A stretch of DNA of 64,000 bases from UBA4582 sp038106185 (GCA_038106185.1 JAYODE010000014.1:1-64000); one strand, 5' to 3'; counted from the first letter of the stretch, positions 54,251 to 63,645 are shown. Notes: generated by a model from the letters alone, not told the origin. A program made the numbers and translations.

Positions 54251-54802
54251 TCAATCTAACAAGATTTTAAAGCCGATCAAGATCAGCACCACACCACCCA
54301 GGATTTCTGCCTTGCTCTCAAGCACAGTACCACTTTTGACGCCAACAAATACGCCAACACAACTGAACAGCCAGGTTGTCATACCAATCAGGGCGCAGGC
54401 GAGCAGTGGCTCAAAATCAAGCAGCGGCAACGCAAAACCAGCAGCCATTGCATCGATACTGGTCGCCACCGCCAACAGCAGCAGCAGCCTGTGAGAAACA
54501 GGTTGGGTATCGCCAGGAATGGGCGCTACAGCCCTGTCAGCAAAGGACTCATAGATCATTTTACCGCCCACTATTGCTAACAAAATAAAGGCAACCCAAG
54601 GGGCAAAAGCCTCGAGCCAGCCCAGTAGCCCACGACCACCCCAATAGCCCAGCAACGGCATCAGCGCCTGAAAGGCACCAAAATAAGCCCCGGCCAGCAG
54701 TGCCAGACGGACCGAGCTGGTTTTACTCTTGGCGCCGAGGCCAATCGAGACAGCAAAAGCATCCATGCTGAGTGCGATCGCAAGGAACAGAACTTCAATC
54801 AT
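54251..54802 (-). CDS. mntP: manganese efflux pump MntP family
   Basis: 183 residues with six hydrophobic segments in two related halves. Signature pairs: ALSMDAFAVSIGLG in the first half and VATSIDAMAAGFALP in the second; these Asp residues are needed for Mn(II) export in characterised MntP. Inner membrane. No recognisable Mn riboswitch is upstream. Confidence 0.93.
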   Translation of the reverse strand: MIEVLFLAIALSMDAFAVSIGLGAKSKTSSVRLALLAGAYFGAFQALMPLLGYWGGRGLLGWLEAFAPWVAFILLAIVGGKMIYESFADRAVAPIPGDTQPVSHRLLLLLAVATSIDAMAAGFALPLLDFEPLLACALIGMTTWLFSCVGVFVGVKSGTVLESKAEILGGVVLILIGFKILLD

Positions 54803-54814
54803 GATGACTGTCCC

Positions 54815-54916
54815 TTAGCGTCCAGGCGTGACAGATAGACTGGTCTCTTTGCTGGGCAGGCCCGGCGTCACCAGGTTGCTTAGGGCCGCGAGGCGCTTCA
54901 ATTCGAACAGTTTCAT
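54815..54916 (-). CDS. possible 33-residue small ORF upstream of mntP
   Basis: ATG to TAA frame, minus strand, ending 12 bases before the mntP ATG. Reads MKLFELKRLAALSNL then VTPGLPSKETSL and SVTPGR. No clear ribosome-binding site. It could be a leader peptide or a chance frame; too short to judge. Confidence 0.3.
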   Translation of the reverse strand: MKLFELKRLAALSNLVTPGLPSKETSLSVTPGR

Positions 54917-55073
54917 GGGGTGTCACTTTTCAGCAGGATGGGCGCAAGACTTTCGCCAGGCTTCGGATTTCACGACTTTATTTTAGCCCCTTGCCAGGAC
55001 ATGCTCCAACTTAAACCCAGGTTTCCTGAGAAGCCGCGGCCATCAGATATCCGTCATCAGACATGAGTCTGCT

Positions 55074-56024
55074 TCAGCCTTGCGTCGCCAGATACCCGCG
55101 TAACGACAAATAGTCAGCATTAAACTTGCGAATTCCCTCGCTCAGCTTATCCGTGGCCATGGCATCTTCGTTCATAAGCCAACGGAAGCTGCGTTCGTCG
55201 ATAGTGACCTTTTCGATCGGCAGCTGCCTGGCTGCATTGGCCTCTAGTCGAGTTGGCACTGGCTCATGACTTGAATCCAGCTGTTCAAGCAACCCTGGGC
55301 TGATGGTCAGTCGATCGCAACCACTCAGCGCCAGCACTTCTTCCCGATTTCGAAAGCTCGCGCCCATCACCACCGTTCGATAGTCGAATTTCTTGTAGTA
55401 CTCATAAATTCGCCGAACAGACAAGACACCAGGATCCTGCTCGGCTGTATACTCTTGTCCTGTATGGGCTTTATGCCAGTCGAGTATCCGACCCACAAAC
55501 GGCGATATCAGGTAGACGCCGGCCTGCGCACAAGCAACCGCCTGCGCGAACCCGAACAGTAACGTCAAGTTACAGTTGATACCCTCCGCTTCAAGCACCT
55601 GAGCGGCACTGATACCCTCCCAGGTCGCCGCGATCTTGATTAGCACTCGAGACCTATCAATGCCTGCCGCTTGGTAAAGACCTATGATCCGCCGTGCCTT
55701 ATCCAACGTTGCCAGGGTATCAAATGACAGGTTGGCATCCACTTCGGTGGAGACTCGCCCCGGAATATGTCGCAGCAGCTCTACACCAAAATTGATCGCC
55801 AAGCGATCCATGGCGGTATCGAGCCAACTTGAATCACCTTCCTGCTTACCTCGAGCGATGGCCTCCTTGACCAGATATTGATACTGGGGCATCTGTGCAG
55901 CACTCAATAACAAAGAGGGATTGGTCGTGGCATCCTGAGGGTGGTATTGCTTGATGGATTCGATATCGCCTGTATCGGCGACCACAGTGGTCACTCGCTT
56001 GAGTTGCTCCAGTTGCGATAGCAT
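55074..56024 (-). CDS. tal: transaldolase
   Basis: 316 residues from the ATG with GAGGAG upstream; typical TalB length. QDATTNPSLLL near the N-terminus, GRVSTEVDANLSFD, and K130 in VLIKIAATWEG, the Schiff-base lysine. SPFVGRILDWHKA is the phosphate-binding region. Transfers a dihydroxyacetone unit in the non-oxidative pentose phosphate pathway. Cytoplasmic. Confidence 0.97.
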   Translation of the reverse strand: MLSQLEQLKRVTTVVADTGDIESIKQYHPQDATTNPSLLLSAAQMPQYQYLVKEAIARGKQEGDSSWLDTAMDRLAINFGVELLRHIPGRVSTEVDANLSFDTLATLDKARRIIGLYQAAGIDRSRVLIKIAATWEGISAAQVLEAEGINCNLTLLFGFAQAVACAQAGVYLISPFVGRILDWHKAHTGQEYTAEQDPGVLSVRRIYEYYKKFDYRTVVMGASFRNREEVLALSGCDRLTISPGLLEQLDSSHEPVPTRLEANAARQLPIEKVTIDERSFRWLMNEDAMATDKLSEGIRKFNADYLSLRGYLATQG

Positions 56025-56221
56025 TTTGGTCTCCTCGGCTAAATTGACAGTGTACACCCACCAATGCTGATGTCGCTGCTTGTATTGCTCACCGGCACAA
56101 CTCACCCGTGCTACTGCGCAAGGCTTCTGAGTTTGCTTCACCCGTTCCAAGCTAGCATAATGACGCTCGTGCGATGGCAGCGGACGCCGACTTCAAACTC
56201 TAAGGGAAGGTGCAATAATTA

Positions 56222-56716
56222 ATGAATGACAGCGTATCCTGGTCCGTGGTCATGACCAAGCCGAGACGAGAGGATTATGCCGCCGCCCGCCTTGCCGAGC
56301 AGGACTTTGCCATTTACCTACCGCTGGTGGCAAAATGCGACAAGCTGGGTAAACCGATAGGCACTATGCCCATGTTCCCCGGTTATTGCTTTTGCGGCAT
56401 CCATCCTGACCAATCTATTGCACCGATCAGATCGACACCGGGCGTCATCAGCCTGGTCCGTTTCGGTCAAGAGATCGCCATTATACAGCCTGCTGTGATC
56501 GAGCGTCTGCGCCAGGCTGAGGTCATGCTGCTCGCCAGCGCCGCTGACGGTGGGCTCAAGCCCGGCGACCCAGTACGTATTACCAAGGGTCCATTCGCGG
56601 GTTACGAAGGGCTCGCCTCTCGCGTCTCCGCAAAACGTATTGATGTACTGATGACCATTATGGGGCAAGCACAAAGGGTGCGGTTTGCGCCCGAGGACCT
56701 GGCCAGAACCGAATGA
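56222..56716 (+). CDS. NusG/RfaH-family transcription antiterminator
   Basis: 164 residues. The N-terminal NGN domain begins SWSVVMTKPRREDYAAARLAEQDFAIYLPLV and includes MFPGYCFCGI; the C-terminal KOW motif is GDPVRITKGPFAGYEGLASRV. It resembles RfaH/LoaP specialised paralogues rather than housekeeping NusG, which is longer and sits beside secE and rplK (not here). Such paralogues promote transcription of long polysaccharide operons. The next gene is an EPS-type MarR regulator. Confidence 0.9.
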   Translation: MNDSVSWSVVMTKPRREDYAAARLAEQDFAIYLPLVAKCDKLGKPIGTMPMFPGYCFCGIHPDQSIAPIRSTPGVISLVRFGQEIAIIQPAVIERLRQAEVMLLASAADGGLKPGDPVRITKGPFAGYEGLASRVSAKRIDVLMTIMGQAQRVRFAPEDLARTE

Positions 56717-56945
56717 CCACAAACCGCAGCTAAATCGAAGTTTTGCCTGAAGATGCCTGCGCCACGCCGGCTTGGAATTGCGCAACTTGATCAATAAATG
56801 TGCAGCAAGGTCATTTCGCTGGTTTTATTTCAACCAGTATGACAATATCTGTTCATGAACTGAACGCTCGCTGAAGAACCGAAGGCATGCTGACTAGCTG
56901 CGCCTGATATCAGCCGCACACTCAATTGAAGAAACCCTGCAACCT

Positions 56946-57299
56946 ATGACGACGAATGCACCAGCCAACAGCCGCGACGAACTTAAGCTGCGTGTGATGC
57001 GCGTGGTTGAAGATAATCCGTCAGCCAGCCAGCGCCAGATCGCCAATGAACTGGGGGTCAGCCTTGGCGGGGTCAACTACTGCCTCAAGGCGCTGGCTGA
57101 AAAAGGCCTGATCAAGATTGGTAATTTCGCCCGCGCAGAACGAAAACTCGGCTACGCCTATATTCTTACGCCCGCCGGCGTCGCGGAAAAGACTCGACTG
57201 ACCGCTCGTTTTTTGAAGCGTAAGCTAAAGGAATACGAGGATTTACGCGAAGAAATCGCCCTCTTGCAGCGCGAGATAGACGATAGCAGCAAAGCCTGA
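56946..57299 (+). CDS. MarR-family EPS-associated transcriptional regulator
   Basis: 117 residues. Winged helix-turn-helix with SQRQIANELGVSLGGVNYCLKALAEKGLIKIGNF, a winged segment and a C-terminal helix rich in Lys/Glu. The layout matches the TIGR04176-type MarR regulators usually found beside exopolysaccharide loci. No polysaccharide gene follows here: the next gene is on the opposite strand. Confidence 0.88.
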   Translation: MTTNAPANSRDELKLRVMRVVEDNPSASQRQIANELGVSLGGVNYCLKALAEKGLIKIGNFARAERKLGYAYILTPAGVAEKTRLTARFLKRKLKEYEDLREEIALLQREIDDSSKA

Positions 57300-57355
57300 T
57301 TTTTCTGAGTAGTGCCCCTAGAGCCAGGCCCAGTGCATCCTTGCCTACCTTCTGT

Positions 57356-57464
57356 GACAGCTAAGCTTCGACAGCTGTGCTTCGACGACCATCCTTCGAC
57401 AGCCATCCTTCGACGACCCTCCTTCGACAGCCATCCTTCGACAGCTTGCTTCGACGGCTAAGCA
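57356..57464. repeat. tandem repeat of CTTCGACAGCCAT-type units
   Basis: Repeated TTCGACAGC/TTCGACGAC units, period about 12-15 bases, with imperfect copies. Confidence 0.8.
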
Positions 57465-57596
57465 CCCAGCGTGTACCCTGCGTACGCTCAGATTAGAAGC
57501 GCCTAGCCGAGCACGCGCCACGTAACAGGGATTACCGACCCGGACGTCGGCGCCCGTGCACCACACCTACGCCATGACATGCATCATCGCGCTGTC

Positions 57597-57683
57597 GGTA
57601 CCAGCCAGTACTGGCAGTACTAGCCAGTACCATCAGCACCGTCCAGTACCATCCAGCACCATCCAGCACTCGCCAGCACTAGC
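57597..57683. repeat. tandem repeat of CCAGTACCAT-type units
   Basis: Imperfect units CCAGTACCAT/CCAGCACCAT, period about 10 bases, up to the stop of the next gene. Confidence 0.8.
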
Positions 57684-57687
57684 ACGA

Positions 57688-59928
57688 TTAGACCAGCTTG
57701 AAGCCCTGCTCGCTTAGGGGCATGGATCTTAGGCGGACGCCAACAGCCGCATAGATTGCATTGGTGATCGCTGGCGCCAAAGGCGGTAGCGCAGGCTCGC
57801 CCAATCCGGTTGACGGGTTATCACTTTGAATAAAATGCACCTCGATTTCCGGCGTGGCAGCGATTCGCATCACCGAGTAGTCATCGAAATTATTTTGCTG
57901 AATTATGCCATTCCGCATCGTGATCTGCTGCAGCGCCATAGTGCTAAGACCATCAATAACAGAGCCCTGAACCTGGCTTATGGCACCACTCATATTGATG
58001 ATCGGGCCTACGTCCACAGCCACAGTGACTTTGTTAACTCGAAAATTTTGATTGGCATCCACCGTCACTTCCGCGACTTCTGCCACATGTGCGGCATGGC
58101 AGAAGTAAAATGCCAGCCCCTGCCCGGTGCCCGCTGGCAAGGTTTTGCCCCAGCCTGCTTTAGCCGCCGCCAAATTAATCACGTCAATAGCGCGCCCTGT
58201 GTTCAGCGCATTGATATCTCCAGGCTTGATCCAACGGCGCTCGCCCATGAGTTCCAGCAAAAACTCAAGATGGTCGCGCCCGGCGAGCGTGGCCAGTTCG
58301 TGAATAAAGCTCTGTTCAACAAAAGCATTGGTATTGGACCCGGGCGCTCGCCAAGCGCCACAAGGCGTATTGACCGGTAACATAGTCTGGCTTACCCGTG
58401 CATTGTTCAGTGCAACCATAGAAAATTCGTTGCCTCGAAGACCCGAACCGATCACTGGCTTGCCTTCATGGGCAAAACCTATGTAATGCTGATTCCAGGC
58501 TTTGAGCGTACCCTCCGCGTCTAAAGCCCCTTTCATATGCTCAAACCCGCCAACTCGAAAAAAGTCGTTGTGGATATCGTCAGTCCGAGTCCAGGTCAGT
58601 TTCACTGGTAATCCCGCACGTTTTGAGATGGCCATCGCCTCCGCGGCAAAGTCGTGTACTGCGCGACGTCCAAAAGCCCCGCCCATTCGAGTCAGCGTGA
58701 CCTTCACATCGTCTGGTTTAATGCCCAGCATATTCTCTGCTATTTCTTTCACCTGGCCCGGAAACTGGCTGGGAACCCAGACAGACAGAGTATCTCCCTG
58801 ACTGCCACTGCCCTTTTTGAAGTCTGCAGTACAATTCATAGGTTCCATGCATACATGCGCGACATAAGGGAACTGGTAGAAGGCTTCGTGCACCTGATTG
58901 TTACTGTCTGCGAACTGCGCATCAACGTCAGGGCCGTCGAGACTTACCTTTCCGTCACCTTTGCTGGCTGCTAGTTTGGCCTGGTCTATCATCTCTAACC
59001 AGTCATCCTGGGACGCAGCAGACTCATCCCATTGCACTTGCAGCTTAGCTTTAGCCGCAAAGACCGCCCAGGTGTCATCGCCAACAATGGCGACGCCGCC
59101 ACGCAGAGTCGCCAGCCCCTGCAGGAAAGCGCGAGAAGCCAAACCTGAGCGAGCATCGGGTTCAATGATAAAGGCATCTATAACCCCGGGTAAGGCCCGG
59201 ATTTCCTTTTCATTAAAACTCACCACTGATCCGCCGACTCTTGGACAACGGGTATAACTGGCGTACTTCATGCCAGGCACATCTGTGTCTATACCGAAGT
59301 CGGCTTGACCTATCGCTATCTCGAGGTTGTCCACGCCACTGATGGCAGAGCCGATAATGGTATAGGCACGTGGGTCCTTGAAGGACAAAGTGGCCGGATC
59401 GGGAACCGGTTGGCGAACTGCCAGTGCCGCCAATTCACCAAAAGACAGGCTCTGACCTGAGGTATGTGTCACCCGGCTCTCTCGTGCCACGAGCTCCTGA
59501 CGTTCAACTTCGAGGGATTCAGAGGCTGCACCTATGAGCATTTCTCGCGCAGAGGCACCCATTTGCCGCATCATGTCGAAGTTTCGAGGGATCGAGGTTG
59601 ATCCGCCTGCACCCTGCATGCCAAATCTGGCAGCATCAATGGGTGCCTGCAGCACCACGACGTCTTCCCATTTAGCGCCCATTTCTTCGGCAATAATCAT
59701 CGGCAGTGCCGTTTTTATGCCTTGCCCCATCTCTGGCGTCGCCGAATAGATCGTGATCTTGCCATCGGAGGCAATCTGAACATACACATTTAACTCTTTT
59801 GAGCCGACCAGCGTGCCCAACTCTTGCCCAAAGACCGGCAACGGCAGGCTCAACGTCAGCATCAACCCGCCACTCGCCAGTGCCGAGGCCTTGAGAAATC
59901 CGCGACGACTTATTTCTATAGGGTTCAT
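57688..59928 (-). CDS. molybdopterin hydroxylase large subunit, isoquinoline 1-oxidoreductase beta-like
   Basis: 746 residues. Tat signal R-R-G-F-L-K then a hydrophobic stretch, so exported folded. IYSATPEMGQGIKTALPMIIAEEM and MGGAFGRRAVHDFAAEA are large-subunit features; the C-terminal TGLGEPALPPLAPAITNA includes the catalytic Glu. The family is IorB-type (Mo-CoA/Tat) rather than the FAD-containing xanthine dehydrogenase type at 16637, and no FAD subunit is present. Electrons probably go to a cytochrome in the periplasm. Confidence 0.9.
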   Translation of the reverse strand: MNPIEISRRGFLKASALASGGLMLTLSLPLPVFGQELGTLVGSKELNVYVQIASDGKITIYSATPEMGQGIKTALPMIIAEEMGAKWEDVVVLQAPIDAARFGMQGAGGSTSIPRNFDMMRQMGASAREMLIGAASESLEVERQELVARESRVTHTSGQSLSFGELAALAVRQPVPDPATLSFKDPRAYTIIGSAISGVDNLEIAIGQADFGIDTDVPGMKYASYTRCPRVGGSVVSFNEKEIRALPGVIDAFIIEPDARSGLASRAFLQGLATLRGGVAIVGDDTWAVFAAKAKLQVQWDESAASQDDWLEMIDQAKLAASKGDGKVSLDGPDVDAQFADSNNQVHEAFYQFPYVAHVCMEPMNCTADFKKGSGSQGDTLSVWVPSQFPGQVKEIAENMLGIKPDDVKVTLTRMGGAFGRRAVHDFAAEAMAISKRAGLPVKLTWTRTDDIHNDFFRVGGFEHMKGALDAEGTLKAWNQHYIGFAHEGKPVIGSGLRGNEFSMVALNNARVSQTMLPVNTPCGAWRAPGSNTNAFVEQSFIHELATLAGRDHLEFLLELMGERRWIKPGDINALNTGRAIDVINLAAAKAGWGKTLPAGTGQGLAFYFCHAAHVAEVAEVTVDANQNFRVNKVTVAVDVGPIINMSGAISQVQGSVIDGLSTMALQQITMRNGIIQQNNFDDYSVMRIAATPEIEVHFIQSDNPSTGLGEPALPPLAPAITNAIYAAVGVRLRSMPLSEQGFKLV

Positions 59929-60461
59929 TCTGCGGCTCCTGTCGTCGCGTCAGGTTCAGTGCCAGGCTCAGCGCTTGGCATCACTCGCTCAGTCTGGCTT
60001 GCGTCATAGAATTTAGCGGCTGAATGAATCGCCGCTCGAATTCTGATATAGGTGCCACAGCGACAATAATTGCCTGCCATCGCTTCATCAATGTCAGCGT
60101 CTGTCGGTTGCTGGTTAGCCGCCAACAACGCGGCCGCGCTCATGATCTGCCCCGCTTGGCAATAGCCACACTGAGGAACATCCTGCTCAATCCAGGCGCT
60201 CTGCAGCGGATGCAAGGTGCCGCCTTGGGCGAGCCCCTCGATAGTGACAATTGGGCCAGCGACAGCGGCAACCGGCAAGACACAGGAGCGTACCGGCACA
60301 CCATCGAGATGCACAGTACAGGCTCCACACTGAGCGATACCACAGCCATACTTAGTCCCGGTGAGCTTCAATTTGTCACGCAACAACCACAACAGGGGCA
60401 TCTCAGGACTGGCTTCAACTTCACGAACTTCGCCATTCACCATCAGCTGATATATCGTCAT
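59925..60461 (-). CDS. 2Fe-2S subunit, isoquinoline 1-oxidoreductase alpha-like
   Basis: 178 residues from the ATG with GGGAA upstream; a TTG at 60473 is less likely. Cluster motifs: YGCGIAQCGACTVHL, RSCVLP, QCGYCQAGQIM and GNYCRCGTYIRI. A short Glu/Ala/Thr-rich C-terminal tail. It overlaps the large-subunit start by 4 bases. Partner of the Mo subunit; together about the size of IorA/IorB. Confidence 0.93.
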   Translation of the reverse strand: MTIYQLMVNGEVREVEASPEMPLLWLLRDKLKLTGTKYGCGIAQCGACTVHLDGVPVRSCVLPVAAVAGPIVTIEGLAQGGTLHPLQSAWIEQDVPQCGYCQAGQIMSAAALLAANQQPTDADIDEAMAGNYCRCGTYIRIRAAIHSAAKFYDASQTERVMPSAEPGTEPDATTGAAE

Positions 60462-60522
60462 AGTTTTTCCCAATATTGACTGTGTTAATCGAGCAAGCTC
60501 GAGTATTTAACGAACTTTTAAC

Positions 60523-60622
60523 NNNNNNNNNNNNNNNNNNNNNNNNNNNNNNNNNNNNNNNNNNNNNNNNNNNNNNNNNNNNNNNNNNNNNNNNNNNNNN
60601 NNNNNNNNNNNNNNNNNNNNNN
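60523..60622. other. assembly gap (100 N)
   Basis: Exactly 100 N upstream of the Fe-S subunit, so its promoter may be lost. Confidence 0.98.
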
Positions 60623-60721
60623 CTCCCGCATGTCAGCGTCTGCGGCAGGCTTCATCGCAATCTCGCGATTAGATGATCTCATGATATCCCGACGGATTGA
60701 TCGGGTGGTCTGCTGCGGCCG

Positions 60722-61819
60722 TTAAGGCTTAACCCTGATGAGCTTGCCCGTCGCGCTATCGGTCAACAGATACAAATAGCCATCGGGACCCACTCTAACA
60801 TCCCGAATTCTGGCATCCAGCTCTGCAAACAGCGACTCTTCTGCCACCAATTGACCGTCTTCCAGATCGACCCGTCTGACTTCCTTATTAACGAGCGCGC
60901 CGATGAATAAATCGCCACGCCAATCCGGAAAGGCATCACCCTGATACAGCGCAAAACCGGAAGGCGCTATGCTTGGCACCCAATATTTCAGTGGCTGCTC
61001 CATTCCTGGCGCAGACTGAAAGGGAGACACGTAGGCCCCTGAATAGTTGATACCATAGGTAATCGCCGGCCAGCCATAGTTCTTGGCTTTCTCGATGCGA
61101 TTAATTTCATCGCCGCCCTGGGGACCATGCTCATGGTTGTAGACTATGCCGGTATTTGAATCCACCACCAGCCCCTGGGTGTTTCGATGACCATAAGACC
61201 AGACATAAGGGTCGCCCGCTGTACCATCGGCAAACGGATTATCAGAAGGTGCAGAGCCGTCTTTATTAAGCCTCAGGATTTTGCCGAGTTGGCTGAAGGT
61301 GTCCTGCGCCGCTTCACGATAATCAAACCCATCACCGGTGGCCAACAATAAGGTACCATCGGCCAGTTCGACCATTCTTCCACCAAAATGCGCACCAGCC
61401 GCCTTGAGCGGCGAGACCGTGAAGAGGATTTCGGGGTCTTCAAGGCCCTGGGCACCGAGTCTGGCTTTAACAATGCGAGTCCCATTCGCATCGAGCGTAC
61501 CCCAGGCAAAGGACAGATAAACCGTTTGATTCTCTGCAAAGTTGCTGTCCGGTAGAATGTCGAAGTAGCCGCCCTGACTTTCAACCAGTGTTGCTGGCGT
61601 ACCGCTGAGAGGCTCACTCACCGCCCCCGTGCTTGACACGCGCAGTAATTGTCCCGGACGTGTCGCTACCAGCAATTCGCCCTCGGGTAGAAACGCGACA
61701 GACCAGGGAAAATTAAGATCTTCCGCCACAGTCTCGAGCTGATAGTCGGCGCTTGCCGACAGTGTTGACAGGGCCAATAGCGGGGAGATTAACAGGGTGA
61801 CGAGCAGGCGAGATATCAT
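60722..61819 (-). CDS. PQQ-dependent sugar dehydrogenase family (Yli-type)
   Basis: 365 residues with a signal peptide (LVTLLISPLLALSTLSASA). Soluble six-blade propeller: EDLNFPWSVAFLPEGELLVATRPG, GAHFGGRMVELADGTLLLATGDG, YSYGHRNTQGLVVD-like stretch, and GGDEINRIEKAKNYGWPAITYG, the family active region. Oxidises aldose sugars or related compounds in the periplasm. Only the enzyme is encoded here; PQQ genes are absent. Confidence 0.9.
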   Translation of the reverse strand: MISRLLVTLLISPLLALSTLSASADYQLETVAEDLNFPWSVAFLPEGELLVATRPGQLLRVSSTGAVSEPLSGTPATLVESQGGYFDILPDSNFAENQTVYLSFAWGTLDANGTRIVKARLGAQGLEDPEILFTVSPLKAAGAHFGGRMVELADGTLLLATGDGFDYREAAQDTFSQLGKILRLNKDGSAPSDNPFADGTAGDPYVWSYGHRNTQGLVVDSNTGIVYNHEHGPQGGDEINRIEKAKNYGWPAITYGINYSGAYVSPFQSAPGMEQPLKYWVPSIAPSGFALYQGDAFPDWRGDLFIGALVNKEVRRVDLEDGQLVAEESLFAELDARIRDVRVGPDGYLYLLTDSATGKLIRVKP

Positions 61820-61884
61820 TTATTCTGTCTCTAACGTAGAATTCATACCATTATAGCCAGTCACAACCTAATCAGGACAGTAAA

Positions 61885-62322
61885 ATGACAAGAACCATCG
61901 GCGCCTTTATTGTGGCAGTTATCGGCACCTACCTGTTAGGTGTGTATTTTATTGGCCAGGGCAATCTCGCCAGTGTCGCCGAGATGGGCCTGACCGTCGA
62001 GTTCGGTGACCGTATCAATACCCTGGTGCATGACCTGACACACATGACCGCTATTTACTTACCGCTGGTTACCGTGAGTTCCATTATTGCGTTTCCCGTC
62101 GCCGCCATGATCATACGCTTGAAACCCAGCCTACGTCTGATCGGCTATGTCTCTGCGGGCTTTGTTGCTCTGGTCGCGATGCATGTGATCATGAAAATGG
62201 CCCTTGGTCTTACCGGCGTTGCGCCAACCAGAACACTCGTGGGTTTGCTGGCACAGGGTATCGCTGGCGGCTTTGGCGGCTACCTGTTTCATCTTTTGAC
62301 TCGCAGCAAATCCTTGTCCTGA
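61885..62322 (+). CDS. hypothetical four-helix membrane protein
   Basis: 145 residues with about four hydrophobic segments. I do not recognise the family. It starts 65 bases from the divergent sugar-dehydrogenase gene and is convergent with a serine hydrolase. Confidence 0.7.
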   Translation: MTRTIGAFIVAVIGTYLLGVYFIGQGNLASVAEMGLTVEFGDRINTLVHDLTHMTAIYLPLVTVSSIIAFPVAAMIIRLKPSLRLIGYVSAGFVALVAMHVIMKMALGLTGVAPTRTLVGLLAQGIAGGFGGYLFHLLTRSKSLS

Positions 62323-62373
62323 AACTCAGGCTCTGCCCGATTCAGCCTGCAACGTTCAGCTTGCCCCATTTAG

Positions 62374-63645
62374 TCAGTCTGCGATGAGCGCCTGATAAAC
62401 CCGGGTTCGCAGTTCTCGCCGAATCGGATAGGTGGAAGATGGCATTAACTGCGTAAGGAATATTACAAACAAATCTTCCTTCGGGTCGATCCAAAAGAAA
62501 GTACTTGCAGCGCCTCCCCAGTGATGCTCGCCAACGGAGGTAATGATATGCGCCTTGACGGGATCAAGTACTACCGCAAAGCCCAGGCCAAAACCTATAC
62601 CCTCATAGCTGGTTTCACTCCAGACGGGTTGCCCCATCGCCGCCATATCAGCATTGTTAGGTAACTGATTGGTACGCATATACTCAACCGTCTTTCTGCC
62701 CAGCAAGCGCTGACCATCAAGCTCACCCTCATTGAGTAACATCTGGCAGAACCTGGCATAGTCAGCCAGGGTTGATACCAAGCCGCCGCCACCTGAGAAT
62801 ACTGCGGGCGGCTCAAAGTAAACGCTCTTCGCCGAACCCTCCTGAAGCTTGAGGCCCGGCTGCTTAGCCGCATCGAGAGCGCCTGCTGATCTTGCGACAG
62901 CACTCATGTCAGCACCCGACAGGGGTGAGTAGAGCGCAGCGAATCGTGATCGATTTTCTGCCTTAACTGAGAAACCCGTGTCATTCATTTTTAGCGGCCC
63001 TAGTATTCTTTGTTGAAAGAACTCGGCCAATGACACGCCAGACCAGACTTCCACCAGACGCCCCAGCACATCGGTGGAGATGCTGTAATTCCATTCGGCA
63101 CCCGGTTGGCAGATCAGCGGTATCGCAGCGGCACGCTTCACCCATTCTTCTAGATTTTTCGCGTCACTCGCTCCATCAATACCGGCTTGACGATACGCGG
63201 CATCAACGACATTTGACTGCATAAAACCATAGGTCAGCCCACTGGTATGGGTCATCAGATGCCGCACCGTTATGGGCCTCGCCTGAGGTACTGTTTCCTC
63301 AAGCGAAGCATTACCTCCAACCCACACTCGAGTCTCGAGGAACTCGGGTAAATAGCGTGCGATCGGGTCATCCAGCTGAAAGCAGCCCTCTTCATAGAGC
63401 ATCATGGCAGCCACTGTCGTGACAGGCTTGGTCATAGAATAGGCACGTACGACCGTTTCGTCGGTAAAAGGTTTACCCGCTTCGATGTCGGCTTCGCCGG
63501 TACTCTGCTGATAGACAATCTCGCCATGACGAGCGACCAGGGCACTGCAACCGGCTAGGCGTTTCGACGCCACCTGCTGCTCAAGCCAAGTGGTGATTCG
63601 ATCCAGTCTTTCAGACGACATACCCACGGTTTCCGCTTTCGTCAC
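62374..63645 (-). CDS. serine hydrolase, beta-lactamase/esterase family (class C-like)
   Basis: About 423 residues from a GTG with GGAG six bases upstream; a TTG at 63663 and an ATG at 63621 are alternatives. S-M-T-K in VRAYSMTKPVTT is the S-X-X-K nucleophile motif, and NYSISTD is the Y-X-[NS] motif. No signal peptide, so cytoplasmic; probably an esterase or peptidase rather than a resistance enzyme. Confidence 0.88.
   Translation of the reverse strand: MTKAETVGMSSERLDRITTWLEQQVASKRLAGCSALVARHGEIVYQQSTGEADIEAGKPFTDETVVRAYSMTKPVTTVAAMMLYEEGCFQLDDPIARYLPEFLETRVWVGGNASLEETVPQARPITVRHLMTHTSGLTYGFMQSNVVDAAYRQAGIDGASDAKNLEEWVKRAAAIPLICQPGAEWNYSISTDVLGRLVEVWSGVSLAEFFQQRILGPLKMNDTGFSVKAENRSRFAALYSPLSGADMSAVARSAGALDAAKQPGLKLQEGSAKSVYFEPPAVFSGGGGLVSTLADYARFCQMLLNEGELDGQRLLGRKTVEYMRTNQLPNNADMAAMGQPVWSETSYEGIGFGLGFAVVLDPVKAHIITSVGEHHWGGAASTFFWIDPKEDLFVIFLTQLMPSSTYPIRRELRTRVYQALIAD

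Larger units (their letters stand above)
57300..57687. other. 388-base intergenic region of two repeat arrays
   Basis: Between the MarR gene and the end of the isoquinoline-oxidoreductase-like operon (convergent). It is mostly two unrelated tandem repeat arrays; no gene or clear terminator was seen. Confidence 0.6.

Noticed and set aside
54803..55073. Manganese riboswitch (yybP-ykoY) upstream of mntP
   Set aside because: I could not identify the conserved motif by eye; a covariance-model search would decide.
62374..63645. Class C beta-lactamase resistance gene
   Set aside because: No signal peptide; better read as a cytoplasmic esterase-type serine hydrolase.
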